Part shown: in pieces, positions 23,649 to 31,386 of the stretch
Layout: each line of letters starts with the position of its first letter
Numbering within the stretch: position 1 is the first letter of the stretch
IMG/VR virus record: IMGVR_UViG_3300025581_000001
Coordinates: 1-64,000 of that record
Source of the DNA: a virus
DNA length: 64,000 nucleotides
Direction: 5' to 3' (one strand)
Made by a program: the position numbers and the translations under genes
Notes under the pieces: generated by a model
The model's database searches: none
What the model saw: the letters and a program-made list of their open reading frames with translations, nothing else
Told to the model about the DNA's origin: nothing

Positions 23649-24081
23649 GACGAACCCCGACGGCTCGAACAACATCGCCTGCAGGAAGTGCGGGCGCATC
23701 ATCGCCAGTGGAGCACGGGAGCGCATGGTGACCGCCACCTGCCACGAGTGCTACACCGGCGGGGTCGAGCCCAAGCAGGTGCCGGTGGTGCAGGGCGTGC
23801 CGAGGCCCGACTTGGTGGTCGAGTCGCAGGACGAGCTGCTGGAGGCTATCTGGAAGGGCGAGCATGGGGCGGAGGTGGGCACCATTGAGCGTCAGACGCG
23901 ACGCCGCTGGTCGCCGCTCGACCTGGTGGCCGGAGGCTTCAAGGCGCTGGGCTTCTCACAGCACAAGAAGGCGGAGCCACCGAAGGATGTGGTGTACGAC
24001 ACGATGGATCAGGAGACCTCGAAGCAGGTGGCCAAGAGAAAACAGAGAATCCCCATATTCAAGAAGGAGGAAGGGCAATGA
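23590..24081 (+). CDS. Zinc-ribbon protein (TTG start)
   Basis: 163 residues from TTG 23590, preceded by GGGGGC. CRKCG and CHEC, 22 residues apart, form a zinc site in the first third; the rest is polar with a helical centre (SQDELLEAIWKGEHGAEVG) and a basic tail. The 59-bp overlap with the transferase is long, but the cysteine motif begins after it and no better start exists. Confidence 0.55.
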   Translation: MTERDEEEFFNQPLLTRRRRTNPDGSNNIACRKCGRIIASGARERMVTATCHECYTGGVEPKQVPVVQGVPRPDLVVESQDELLEAIWKGEHGAEVGTIERQTRRRWSPLDLVAGGFKALGFSQHKKAEPPKDVVYDTMDQETSKQVAKRKQRIPIFKKEEGQ

Positions 24082-24407
24082 GTGACATAGCGACGCCAGC
24101 CGAGCGTCCGACAGTGAAGCCAGGCGACGTGTTCGAGATGCCGTGTGCCAACCCGCAGTGCGCCAAGCAGATGCAGTTGGACATACCACGCATTGAGGTG
24201 GTCAACCAGCGCAGCTACTCGGCGTACCACTTCGGGCACGAGAACCTGCAGACCTGCGAGCATTGTGGTCTGTCCTACGTGTTCTGCCTGCTGCCGTGGG
24301 GTTCAGGCTTCACCTTCCGCCCGGTGCAGGTGGAGAAGGAGAGTCGTATCATCGCGGCGCAGGGCAACGCGTGGACTGACCGTGAACTGAAGAAGAAGGA
24401 AAACTGA
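24078..24407 (+). CDS. Zinc-ribbon protein
   Basis: 109 residues, ATGA start behind AAGGAGGAAGG. CANPQC and CEHCG make a zinc site; the region between (YHFGHENLQT) keeps histidines that could also ligate. No enzyme motif. Confidence 0.65.
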   Translation: MSDIATPAERPTVKPGDVFEMPCANPQCAKQMQLDIPRIEVVNQRSYSAYHFGHENLQTCEHCGLSYVFCLLPWGSGFTFRPVQVEKESRIIAAQGNAWTDRELKKKEN

Positions 24408-24408
24408 A

Positions 24409-24585
24409 ATGCCGCCTTTGGATGGTGAGTTGCGTCCATGCAAGATGCTGGTGCGTAAGGATGCTGATGGTCACATTATAGAAGTAACTACAGCATTAAA
24501 TCCTGATGGTTCACCTGCAGATGCACCTCCCGGATTTGAGTGGATAGATGCTACTTCTGAAAGCTGGGAATGGAGACGAGAATGA
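24409..24585 (+). CDS. 58-residue small protein
   Basis: ATG 24409 to TGA 24585, one base after the previous stop. Short strands (CKMLVRKDADGHIIEVTTAL) and a Pro-rich turn (ADAPPGFEWIDA). Overlaps the GroES-like gene as ATGA. Unknown function. Confidence 0.55.
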   Translation: MPPLDGELRPCKMLVRKDADGHIIEVTTALNPDGSPADAPPGFEWIDATSESWEWRRE

Positions 24586-25118
24586 AGGCAAGCAAACAAG
24601 TAGTTCCTGATTACCGCGAGAAGCTCCGCAAACTGGCGCAGCAGTATTTCGAGTCGTTCTGCCCGCGAGTCAAGCCGCTGTTCCCGTGGGTGCTGCTTTA
24701 CGTGTTGCCCAAGGAGCAAAAGACCGATGGAGGCTTGTGGATGCCCGACCTTGACGGTCAGAAGAAGCAGCACAAAGCAACGCTGGAAGGCATCGTGCTG
24801 CGTACTTGGGACGATGGTGGTTTTGTGCGACACCTTCTTAATGCCGATGGTAAGAGTAAATCCTTTGTTATTGCAACGGAATTTAGTCCTGGCGACGTGG
24901 TCGCTTTCCCGCACTGGGCAGGCTGGCCTCCTGACCCCGAGCACAGTCGAGACTTTCGTATGGTGAAGGAGTATGAGACTGAGACCTCGAAGCAGTTCCC
25001 CGGAGGCGACACCATCTTCGGCATCATGGAGCACGATGCCAAGTCGTCGTACCGGCAGATCGAGGAAGCAGTCGCGCCCATCCTGCGCGAGTGGCAGATG
25101 TTGGCAGTGAAAGAATGA
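24582..25118 (+). CDS. GroES-like co-chaperonin
   Basis: 178 residues from ATG 24582. After a helical N-terminal arm, VKPLFPWVLLYVLPKEQKTD then GGLWMPD matches the chaperonin-10 start (P-x-x-D-R-V-L-V...E-E-K-T-x-G-G-I-x-L-P-D); the mobile-loop position is filled by KEQKTDGG. TLEGIVLRTW and FSPGDVVAFPHWAGW match the later strands and G-D-x-V-x-F motif. At 178 residues it is larger than bacterial GroES (97), like the phage co-chaperonins of T4 (gp31). It would assist folding of the phage capsid protein with host GroEL. It lies just upstream of the terminase. Confidence 0.6.
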   Translation: MKASKQVVPDYREKLRKLAQQYFESFCPRVKPLFPWVLLYVLPKEQKTDGGLWMPDLDGQKKQHKATLEGIVLRTWDDGGFVRHLLNADGKSKSFVIATEFSPGDVVAFPHWAGWPPDPEHSRDFRMVKEYETETSKQFPGGDTIFGIMEHDAKSSYRQIEEAVAPILREWQMLAVKE

Positions 25119-25161
25119 ATGCTGGCCGGTATGACCACTTCAGAAGTTCAGGTCGTTATGA

Positions 25162-27852
25162 ATGCCGATAACTCTACTGCAGGGCCGGAAAGTTTATAAC
25201 CAGCCAGACACCGGCCTCGTCCGCGACCAACTGCAATGGCTGCAGGATACATTCAACAAGTATGGAGCCGCCTACTGGGTACGCTCCATGCTGTGGATTC
25301 TGAAGAAGAATCCTGAGCCTGATACTAAGCAATTCGTCCCATCAGCACAGTGGATGCGTCGCCTTGTTCCCTTCCGCTACAACCGCATCCAGCACGATCT
25401 AGAGCGCACTATGGGGAAGCGCAATATCTGCTGCAAGCCTCGGCAGGCCGGGTATTGCGTGGATGGCGACGTCGAGGTTGTGCTGCCTAATGGCCGCATT
25501 ATTAAGTACCGCAAGCTGACCAAGAGTAGTCATGTGCTCGACGAGTTTGGGAAGCCTATACCCATCAAGAATACTTACATCATCCCTGACTTCGCTCATG
25601 AATACAAAGGCGCAGCTACTACGGTGTTCAGCACTGCGCAGGCCAACGGCGTCACCGTGGCTCCTAATCATCCGTGGCTGACCCAGCGTGGTATGGTCGA
25701 GGCGCAACATCTGACTACCAGCGACTATCTGGCGCAGCCCATGTGCAAGCTGGAAGCCAGCACCATGCTGAAGCCTCGCGAGACTGGAGTGGTGGCTGGG
25801 CTGAAGTTCGGCGGAGTGAGTATCAAAGATTGCAGCATCACAGTGCGTAAGTCGTCGCCGGAGAAGCGCAGCTACGTCGAGGTGCACACCTTGCCACGAG
25901 TGCGAGCGGTGCTGCATGGGCAGCCGCTGCAAGGAAGCGCAATGATCAAGTGGGTCAAGACCGCATTGGGCGAGAAGCGCATGACTGACGCGGTGTTTAA
26001 GTATGGTCGTGAGTTTCTAGTCGGATTGCTTGAAGGCTGGTTGGTGGGGCGTGGGCATTGGCTGCGGCGGTCGATTACAGTAACGACATCGCGGGTGGTG
26101 GAGATGAACCTTATCCGGCAGGTATGCTTGGCGCTGGGTGTTGGCCTGCCCTACTTAGACGGTGAGACCCTGCGATTCCAAGGTGACTGCTACGACCGGC
26201 TGCATGACCTGCTGTACGGTGGCAAGCGACTGGACGACGGTAAGCGGCGCGATCAGTATGTTGATGGGGATTACACTTATGTTCGGGTACGCAAGACAGC
26301 CAAGACGAAGTGTGCTGAGTTTTTCGACATCGAGGTAGACAGCGACTCCCACTTGTACTGGCTGCCCATCGGCCTGACCCACAACACTACATTCTTTATC
26401 AACCGTCGCCTGTTCCTGCCCGCTATCCTGGAGCCGGGCTCTGGCGGTTTGCTCATCTCGCAGACCCACGGCTATGCGGCGCAGCACTTTCGCATCCTGC
26501 AGCGCGCCTACCGTTATGTCGGGGTGGTTGACCCTATCGACTATGAGAAGAATCTGCTGAGCCGCCAGCTTAAAGAAAACCTGTTGCATCTGCGGTACTC
26601 GAACCGCAAGGAACTGATCTTCGATCAGATTGATTCGTCGATTCTGGTGGAATCGGCGGAGGTGGAGGAAGCCGGTCAGGGCATTACCCTGTCGCATCTT
26701 CACGGTACCGAGGTCAGCCGCTGGCCGGGCAACCCCGAGGAGACGCTGGCTAACCTGAAGGAGGCGGTATCGGCTGGCGGAACTGTTGACCTTGAGGCGA
26801 CCCCGAACGGGCAAGGCGGATACTTCTTCGAGGAGTATAACCGGGCCAAGCGCGGCGGCAAGGATGTGGAGTTTGTCGCCCACTTCCATGAGTGGTTCTG
26901 GCACGATGAGTACCGGCTGGAACCTGCTATGGAAGAAGGCGAGTTGGATGAGGAAGAGCGGCGCAAGAAGATGCTCTTCGACTTGGACATGGAGCAGATG
27001 ACGTGGCGGCGCAAGAAGATCGTGCAGCTGCGGCACAACTTCAAGGAGAAGTACCCAGAGAACGATGTCGATTGTTTCTTGAGCAACTCTCGCATGTTCT
27101 TCGACTCGGAGATTGCGTCTGCCCGCACCGACGAGCTATCGGTGTACAAGCCACTCAGTGTGGAGCGCAACGGTGAGGTCGTCTTCTTCCAGAAGCCGAT
27201 TCGGGGGAGGAAGTACGTGCTGGGTGGTGACCCGGCTGAGGGCAAGCAGATCAACAATGAGGAGTCGGACTGGAGCGCGGCCAAGGTTATCGACGAGGAG
27301 ACCGGCGAGGACTGCTGCGCGTTGCGGGTCAAGGAGCCGCCGGAGGACTTCGGTGCAGACTGTGTGGAGCTGGGTGAGTACTACAACAATGCAATGGCGG
27401 TGATCGAGAGGAACAACCACGGCGGCACCGTCATCCTGGCGATGCGCGAGCTCGGTTATGGAAATATCTATAAGCACCGCGAATGGACGAAGCGCGACCG
27501 CAGGCGCATGGGCAAGAACCAGAACCAGGGCGATGCCAAGCAGTGGCAGGAGTTCGAGGGCTGGCCGGAGAACGTTAAGACCCGTAAGCTGCTGCTGAAC
27601 AAGGCAGCGGAGTTCATGCGGCATTATCCTGAGTACGTGTGGGACTACGACATGATGTCGGAGATCAAGACCTTCATCTACGACGAGAAGGGCGTGCCCA
27701 AGGCGATGGAGAACTACCACGATGATCGAGTGTTCGCTTGGGCGCTGGCGCACATCGGTCGGCTGGTGAACTTAGGTTATATAGACCCTCTGACTTGGAA
27801 AACACGCCGTTACGGGGAGACAGAAGATGAGACGGAATCAGAGGCTGCTTGA
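25162..27852 (+). CDS. terL: Large terminase subunit (ATPase-nuclease) with intein in Walker A
   Basis: 896 residues, of which 310 are an intein (99-408). The joined extein is 586 residues, a usual TerL length. Splicing would rebuild CKPRQAGYTTFFINRRLFL, the TerL Walker A (R-Q-x-G-x-T-T). GTEVSRWPG fits the post-Walker B region; GGDPAEGKQ supplies the first nuclease Asp; AVIERNNHGG and YHDDRVFAWALAHI match the later nuclease motifs. TerL pumps DNA into the prohead through the portal and cuts it. Without splicing the ATPase would be dead. No small subunit is evident beside it. Confidence 0.9.
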   Translation: MPITLLQGRKVYNQPDTGLVRDQLQWLQDTFNKYGAAYWVRSMLWILKKNPEPDTKQFVPSAQWMRRLVPFRYNRIQHDLERTMGKRNICCKPRQAGYCVDGDVEVVLPNGRIIKYRKLTKSSHVLDEFGKPIPIKNTYIIPDFAHEYKGAATTVFSTAQANGVTVAPNHPWLTQRGMVEAQHLTTSDYLAQPMCKLEASTMLKPRETGVVAGLKFGGVSIKDCSITVRKSSPEKRSYVEVHTLPRVRAVLHGQPLQGSAMIKWVKTALGEKRMTDAVFKYGREFLVGLLEGWLVGRGHWLRRSITVTTSRVVEMNLIRQVCLALGVGLPYLDGETLRFQGDCYDRLHDLLYGGKRLDDGKRRDQYVDGDYTYVRVRKTAKTKCAEFFDIEVDSDSHLYWLPIGLTHNTTFFINRRLFLPAILEPGSGGLLISQTHGYAAQHFRILQRAYRYVGVVDPIDYEKNLLSRQLKENLLHLRYSNRKELIFDQIDSSILVESAEVEEAGQGITLSHLHGTEVSRWPGNPEETLANLKEAVSAGGTVDLEATPNGQGGYFFEEYNRAKRGGKDVEFVAHFHEWFWHDEYRLEPAMEEGELDEEERRKKMLFDLDMEQMTWRRKKIVQLRHNFKEKYPENDVDCFLSNSRMFFDSEIASARTDELSVYKPLSVERNGEVVFFQKPIRGRKYVLGGDPAEGKQINNEESDWSAAKVIDEETGEDCCALRVKEPPEDFGADCVELGEYYNNAMAVIERNNHGGTVILAMRELGYGNIYKHREWTKRDRRRMGKNQNQGDAKQWQEFEGWPENVKTRKLLLNKAAEFMRHYPEYVWDYDMMSEIKTFIYDEKGVPKAMENYHDDRVFAWALAHIGRLVNLGYIDPLTWKTRRYGETEDETESEAA
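25456..26385 (+). mobile_element. Intein in terL with degenerate LAGLIDADG domain
   Basis: The intein starts at Cys99 (CVDGDVEVVLPNG, block A) and ends HLYWLPIGLTHN before Thr (+1), with the penultimate His and terminal Asn needed for splicing. GVTVAPNHPWLT is block B. FLVGLLEGWLVGRGHW looks like one LAGLIDADG helix, with G in place of the catalytic acid and no clear second helix, so the homing function is probably lost while splicing residues are intact. The insertion point is exactly the P-loop, a favoured intein site. Confidence 0.9.
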
Positions 27853-27890
27853 TGAACAAAAAGGCGCATGAACACTAACTAGAATAGTTC

Positions 27891-27918
27891 TTGACACCTT
27901 CTCCAGTTCATTTATAAT
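27891..27918 (+). promoter_or_regulatory. Sigma70-type promoter P1
   Basis: TTGACA (27891-27896), 16-bp spacer, TATAAT (27913-27918): both hexamers are perfect. It stands in the 133-bp gap after terL. The downstream ATAGCGACGCCGAAGAAGCG is shared with promoter P2 at 38634. Such a promoter would use host RNA polymerase, fitting early or middle genes. Confidence 0.85.
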
Positions 27919-27941
27919 AATAGCGACGCCGAAGAAGCGCC

Positions 27942-27971
27942 AAGGCCACTATCCGGTGGCCTTAATCTTTT
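27942..27971 (+). terminator. Terminator-like hairpin in the P1 leader (possible attenuator)
   Basis: AAGGCCAC (27942-27949) pairs with GTGGCCTT (27956-27963), followed by AATCTTTT. It starts only about 20 nt after the expected transcription start, so it cannot end the upstream terL transcript alone; it may attenuate P1 transcripts or protect their 5' end. P2 has no such hairpin. Confidence 0.6.
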
Positions 27972-27985
27972 GAAGGAGCAAGACA

Positions 27986-28228
27986 ATGTTTACTGGCTAC
28001 CAGAGGTTAATCAGCGACGCAACGGGCGTCGTCGACACAGTGACGCTTGAGCAGATTGAAAGCATTATGCGCCACGACATTTTCCATTCAACATTGGATT
28101 GGCAGACGGCTGTGCAGTTACTCAAGGCCGCGAAGCAAGCGTATGAAATGTTTAAGGTCATGCGCGATGCAGCGGCTGACCTTGACCCATTGGTGAACGA
28201 GCCCGGATACCGCGAGTGGACTCGTTAG
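27986..28228 (+). CDS. 80-residue protein, first gene after P1
   Basis: ATG 27986 behind AAGGAG. Mainly helical (LEQIESIMRHDIFHSTLDWQ, AVQLLKAAKQAYEMFKVMRD). No motif recognised. Being first after a strong promoter, it is probably made early and in quantity. Confidence 0.65.
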   Translation: MFTGYQRLISDATGVVDTVTLEQIESIMRHDIFHSTLDWQTAVQLLKAAKQAYEMFKVMRDAAADLDPLVNEPGYREWTR

Positions 28229-28267
28229 TTCAACCATCAACCTTAACCTTTTTGATGGAGAAGAAAA

Positions 28268-28558
28268 ATGTTAGCTGGCAAATGTACCATTTGCAGTAAG
28301 CCTGCGAAGTTCGAGGCTTGCACCACTTGCTCGAACCGCGCCGAGGACTTGGCCTTCGAGAAAGCCATCACCATCGCCGCCGCGCTCGACTTCCTTGCGC
28401 GTGACCGCAGCCAACAAATCCAACGCTCCATGAACAGCGACCTGCGCGACATGAAGTACGTGGCGCGCCACAGCCACCCCATCGTCAGCCGCGAGCTGGT
28501 GTTCGCCCCCAACAAGACCGTATCCGACTGGCAACTGAGACTGAGGGGGGTGCAATGA
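28268..28558 (+). CDS. Zinc-ribbon protein with helical body
   Basis: 96 residues. CTICSKPAKFEACTTC gives a CxxC-x10-CxxC zinc knuckle at the N-terminus; the remaining 75 residues are helical. Behind TGGAGAAG. Role unknown; coupled by ATGA to the next gene. Confidence 0.65.
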   Translation: MLAGKCTICSKPAKFEACTTCSNRAEDLAFEKAITIAAALDFLARDRSQQIQRSMNSDLRDMKYVARHSHPIVSRELVFAPNKTVSDWQLRLRGVQ

Positions 28559-28746
28559 AAAAGTTCGCTGTGTACTACAAAGCTTATGGGTTGAATGTAG
28601 AAACTTACATTCACGTTTTTGCTCGCGATGCAGATGATGCAAAATCATTTGTCAATCTTGACGGAGTGGGTTTTGAAGGTTCTAAGGTTGTATATCCCGA
28701 TGAAATTACTCACGTCGAAGAGGTAAAACCCCTACTTAGGAGTTAG
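28555..28746 (+). CDS. 63-residue protein
   Basis: ATGA overlap with the previous gene. KKFAVYYKAYGLNVETYIHV, then a helix (ARDADDAKSFVN) and two strands suggest a small ferredoxin-like fold. AT-rich relative to its neighbours. A paralogue-like size and N-terminus occur at 40548 (MKRKVWKLSLQVLVE), but the relation is unproven. Confidence 0.6.
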   Translation: MKKFAVYYKAYGLNVETYIHVFARDADDAKSFVNLDGVGFEGSKVVYPDEITHVEEVKPLLRS

Positions 28747-28769
28747 CTCGCGTTGAAGAGGAGAAGCAA

Positions 28770-28988
28770 ATGGACAACATTAAGGTCGCGGCGATGCGGG
28801 CGACTATTGACGGCGCTGATCGCATTATTTTGCAGGCCGTCACGGTGTACGGGAGGCAATGGGTGCGTGCTCGTGAGGATATCTTGCAGGAAACGGCGCA
28901 GCGCATACACAACTCCAACGTCATTTGGCTGGGTTGGTTCGACGAAGTCGACCGTCCCAGCAAAACCCTTAACGTAAAGCCCAATTGA
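28770..28988 (+). CDS. 72-residue protein
   Basis: ATG 28770 behind GAGGAG. One helix (IKVAAMRATIDGADRIILQA) and a Trp-containing middle (NVIWLGWFDEV). No motif recognised. Confidence 0.6.
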   Translation: MDNIKVAAMRATIDGADRIILQAVTVYGRQWVRAREDILQETAQRIHNSNVIWLGWFDEVDRPSKTLNVKPN

Positions 28989-28999
28989 AGGAGCAAGCC

Positions 29000-29251
29000 A
29001 TGAAGAACGACGACAAGCCCGGATTCCAACGGGCGCAGCGGTTCGTGAAGCGCGACGCGCACCAGTTCAACGCGCAGCGCGAGCACCAGAAGCGGCTGAA
29101 GGCGAAGCGGCTGGATAATGCGCTTTTGGTTATCAGCAGATTTTTGCTGGCTGCTGACTGTGATATTTCCATAACTAACAAAACGTTTGCTGCTGTAGAG
29201 TATGCACGCAGTTTTGGATTCAACATATTGAAGGAGAAAGACAATGGCTAA
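29000..29251 (+). CDS. Basic helical protein upstream of the AAA+ gene
   Basis: 83 residues from ATG 29000 behind AAGGAG; the TTG at 28985 is less likely because it falls in the ribosome binding site. The first half is strongly basic (RFVKRDAHQFNAQREHQKRL), the second hydrophobic. Base use changes sharply at about 29125, from GC-rich to AT-rich, as if two sources were joined. Overlaps the AAA+ gene by 8 bp. Confidence 0.6.
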   Translation: MKNDDKPGFQRAQRFVKRDAHQFNAQREHQKRLKAKRLDNALLVISRFLLAADCDISITNKTFAAVEYARSFGFNILKEKDNG

Positions 29252-30800
29252 GACAAAGATGCTGGAGCAGTTCGAAGCGGCGCGCTACGCGTCGACCCCT
29301 CTCATCGCTGTGCTCAGCGCCGACCCGCAGGCCACCATCGACTCGATTTGCGGGCTGCCCAAGCTCGAAGTCGATGAGCTGAAGAACCTCAGTGAGACCC
29401 CCATTGTGCAGTGGGACAGGATGCGTGGCGTCAGCGCATTGACCACCGAGGGCAGCAGGGGAATTGCGGCTGCTGGAATCAAGCCCAACGATGCCAAGCA
29501 GATCGTGAACCCTGCCGATGCCCTGATATTGGCAGCGCAGATGCCAGCCGGTACCATCTTCTTCATGCACGCCATGCACCTGTTCATCAAGGAGCCGGAC
29601 GTGCAGCAGGGTTTGTGGAATCTGCGTGACCAGTGCAAGGGAGACTTTCGCTCTATCGTGTCGCTGGCCCCCTCGCTCGACCTGCCCGAATTGCTGCGTT
29701 CGGATATGACCGTGTTCAACGAGCCGCTGCCGACCAGCGACGACCTGCGCACTCTGGTGAATGGCATCTCCCACGCCGCCCACGACCGTGACAAGTCGAT
29801 CAAGCTGCCGACGCCGCAGGAGATGGAGCGTGCGCTGGAGGCGCTGTGCGGACTGGCCGCGTTTCCCGCCGAGCAGGTCACCACCATGTGCATGACCGAC
29901 AAAGGGCTCGACTTCGAGATGATGTGGGAGCGCAAGCGGCAGGCTATCAACGCGACCCACGGCCTGAGCGTGTGGAAGGGCGACAAGGTCAATATCGGTG
30001 GGCTGGTGAACTCGCGGTCGTTTCTGTCGTCTATCATTGGTAACTTCTCCTGCATTGTGCTGCTCGACGAGTTGGAGAAGCTGACCGCAGGCGCGGGCAC
30101 CGACACCAGTGGCAGCACCACCAAGCAGGTTGGCTCGTTCCTGACCTGGTCGTCCGACCGCAAGATGAGCGGAGTGATGGCGATGGGCGTGCGCGGCGCT
30201 GGCAAGACCATCCTCGCCAAGTGGCTGGCCTCGCAGACCGGCAAGATGCTCATCGTCATGAATATCGCGGCGATGGAGGGCTCGCTGGTCGGTGAGTCGG
30301 TTGCCAATCTGGAGGCGTCGTTCAAGGTTATCGACGCGGTGGCAATGGTGAAGCCTCCGCTGTTCATCGGCACCACCAACAACGTGGAGGCGCTGTCGCC
30401 GGAGCTGCGCCGCCGCTTCAACCTGTGTACCTTCTTCTTCGACCTGCCGGATGGCGATGAGCGCAAGGAAATCTGGCCCATCCACCTGAAGGCTTATGAT
30501 GTGGCTGACCGGGCGCTGCCGGAAGACCACGGTTGGACGGGTGCGGAGATCGAGTCCTGCTGCCAGCTGGCGAAGCTGACTGGCAAGCCGCTGAAGCACG
30601 CGGCGCAGTTCATCGTGCCGGTGCTGCGCAGCTCGCCGGAGAGCGTGGACTACATGCGTTCGATGGCGCATCAGCGCTATGTGTCGGCGTCGCACGAGGG
30701 GCTGTACGAGTACAGCAGGATGAAGGAAGAGGAGACCCAGATAGCCAAGAAGCTGGTGCGTGCGATTGCTACCATGCCCAGCAAGCCAGCGGAGGCATGA
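29244..30800 (+). CDS. Ycf46-like AAA+ ATPase with Walker B block placed before Walker A
   Basis: 518 residues. Residues ~90-200 match the degenerate N-terminal domain of Ycf46-type proteins (a strand, then HLFIKEPDVQQGLWNLRDQC, LDLPELLRSDM, EPLPTSDDL). Then IGG..., LLDELEKL (273-280, Walker B, D275-E276), GSTTKQVGSFLTW, Walker A GVRGAGKT (315-322), VGES, IGTTNN (sensor 1, 375-380), RRRF (389-392) and DLPDGDER. In ordinary Ycf46 the DEIEK...FLTW block follows VGES; here it precedes Walker A. All catalytic pieces remain, so a permuted but active ATPase is likely. It heads a block with SWIM, DUF1257 and DUF2997 proteins. Confidence 0.75.
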   Translation: MAKTKMLEQFEAARYASTPLIAVLSADPQATIDSICGLPKLEVDELKNLSETPIVQWDRMRGVSALTTEGSRGIAAAGIKPNDAKQIVNPADALILAAQMPAGTIFFMHAMHLFIKEPDVQQGLWNLRDQCKGDFRSIVSLAPSLDLPELLRSDMTVFNEPLPTSDDLRTLVNGISHAAHDRDKSIKLPTPQEMERALEALCGLAAFPAEQVTTMCMTDKGLDFEMMWERKRQAINATHGLSVWKGDKVNIGGLVNSRSFLSSIIGNFSCIVLLDELEKLTAGAGTDTSGSTTKQVGSFLTWSSDRKMSGVMAMGVRGAGKTILAKWLASQTGKMLIVMNIAAMEGSLVGESVANLEASFKVIDAVAMVKPPLFIGTTNNVEALSPELRRRFNLCTFFFDLPDGDERKEIWPIHLKAYDVADRALPEDHGWTGAEIESCCQLAKLTGKPLKHAAQFIVPVLRSSPESVDYMRSMAHQRYVSASHEGLYEYSRMKEEETQIAKKLVRAIATMPSKPAEA

Positions 30801-30801
30801 G

Positions 30802-31386
30802 ATGGCAACCTATAAGTACTGGTCGAGAGACTGGACTGATGATGAGGATGATGGCCCTGATTCTGATAACGACGCCGAGTGGACGGTGTGCGTCAGAGAT
30901 GACCTCAGGAGTGAACGGTATACAGTCGCAATCAATGAGTGGGATGACGACCTGCGTGGTCCCGGTTGGGGTTGGACGTGCTCCTGTCCCGCTTGGCGTC
31001 GAGCGAATCGCTTGGTGCGAAGCAAGATTGTAGATTGTAAACACATCCGCATGATAAAGCGGACTGAAGATGAGGTGCACGTTAACGCTATGCTGGCACA
31101 TACCGAGTCTCTGGCCGAGGGTGCTGCAATTGCTATGGAAAATGCTGGATTCTTCGTATGCGATGACTGCACTACGATACTGACACGAATGGGTGCGGCA
31201 CATCCCTGCATGAATTTCTCAGGTGATTCTGTGAATATTCCAGCACAGAGCATCAAGTTCCGGTTGGTTTCACGCAAGAAGAAAGGAGAAGTGAAAGCGG
31301 TGCCGGTAGTCGAGCATGTGCTGCTGGTGCAGCCGGTCAAGCGGGTGTTTGCTCTCCGGCCCAGAAGCGGGGTGCCACATGGCTGA
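30802..31386 (+). CDS. SWIM zinc-finger protein 1
   Basis: 194 residues from ATG 30802 (GGAGG upstream). WTCSCPAWRR (C60-x-C62) and VDCKHIRMI (C79-x-H81) give the CxC...CxH SWIM zinc finger, which binds DNA or protein. A second cysteine pair, VCDDC, lies at about residue 129, followed by a lone C near 144. A second SWIM protein follows, so the pair arose by duplication or works together. The gene starts one base after the AAA+ stop. Confidence 0.7.
   Translation: MATYKYWSRDWTDDEDDGPDSDNDAEWTVCVRDDLRSERYTVAINEWDDDLRGPGWGWTCSCPAWRRANRLVRSKIVDCKHIRMIKRTEDEVHVNAMLAHTESLAEGAAIAMENAGFFVCDDCTTILTRMGAAHPCMNFSGDSVNIPAQSIKFRLVSRKKKGEVKAVPVVEHVLLVQPVKRVFALRPRSGVPHG

Noticed and set aside
25119-25199. 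26-codon frame before terL as a possible small terminase remnant
   Set aside because: Too short, no helix-turn-helix, and it overlaps the terL start without its own ribosome binding site.
29220-30695. 491-codon minus-strand open frame
   Set aside because: It is a shadow of the AAA+ gene produced by GC-rich codon use; the protein is His/Arg/Leu-rich with no motif.
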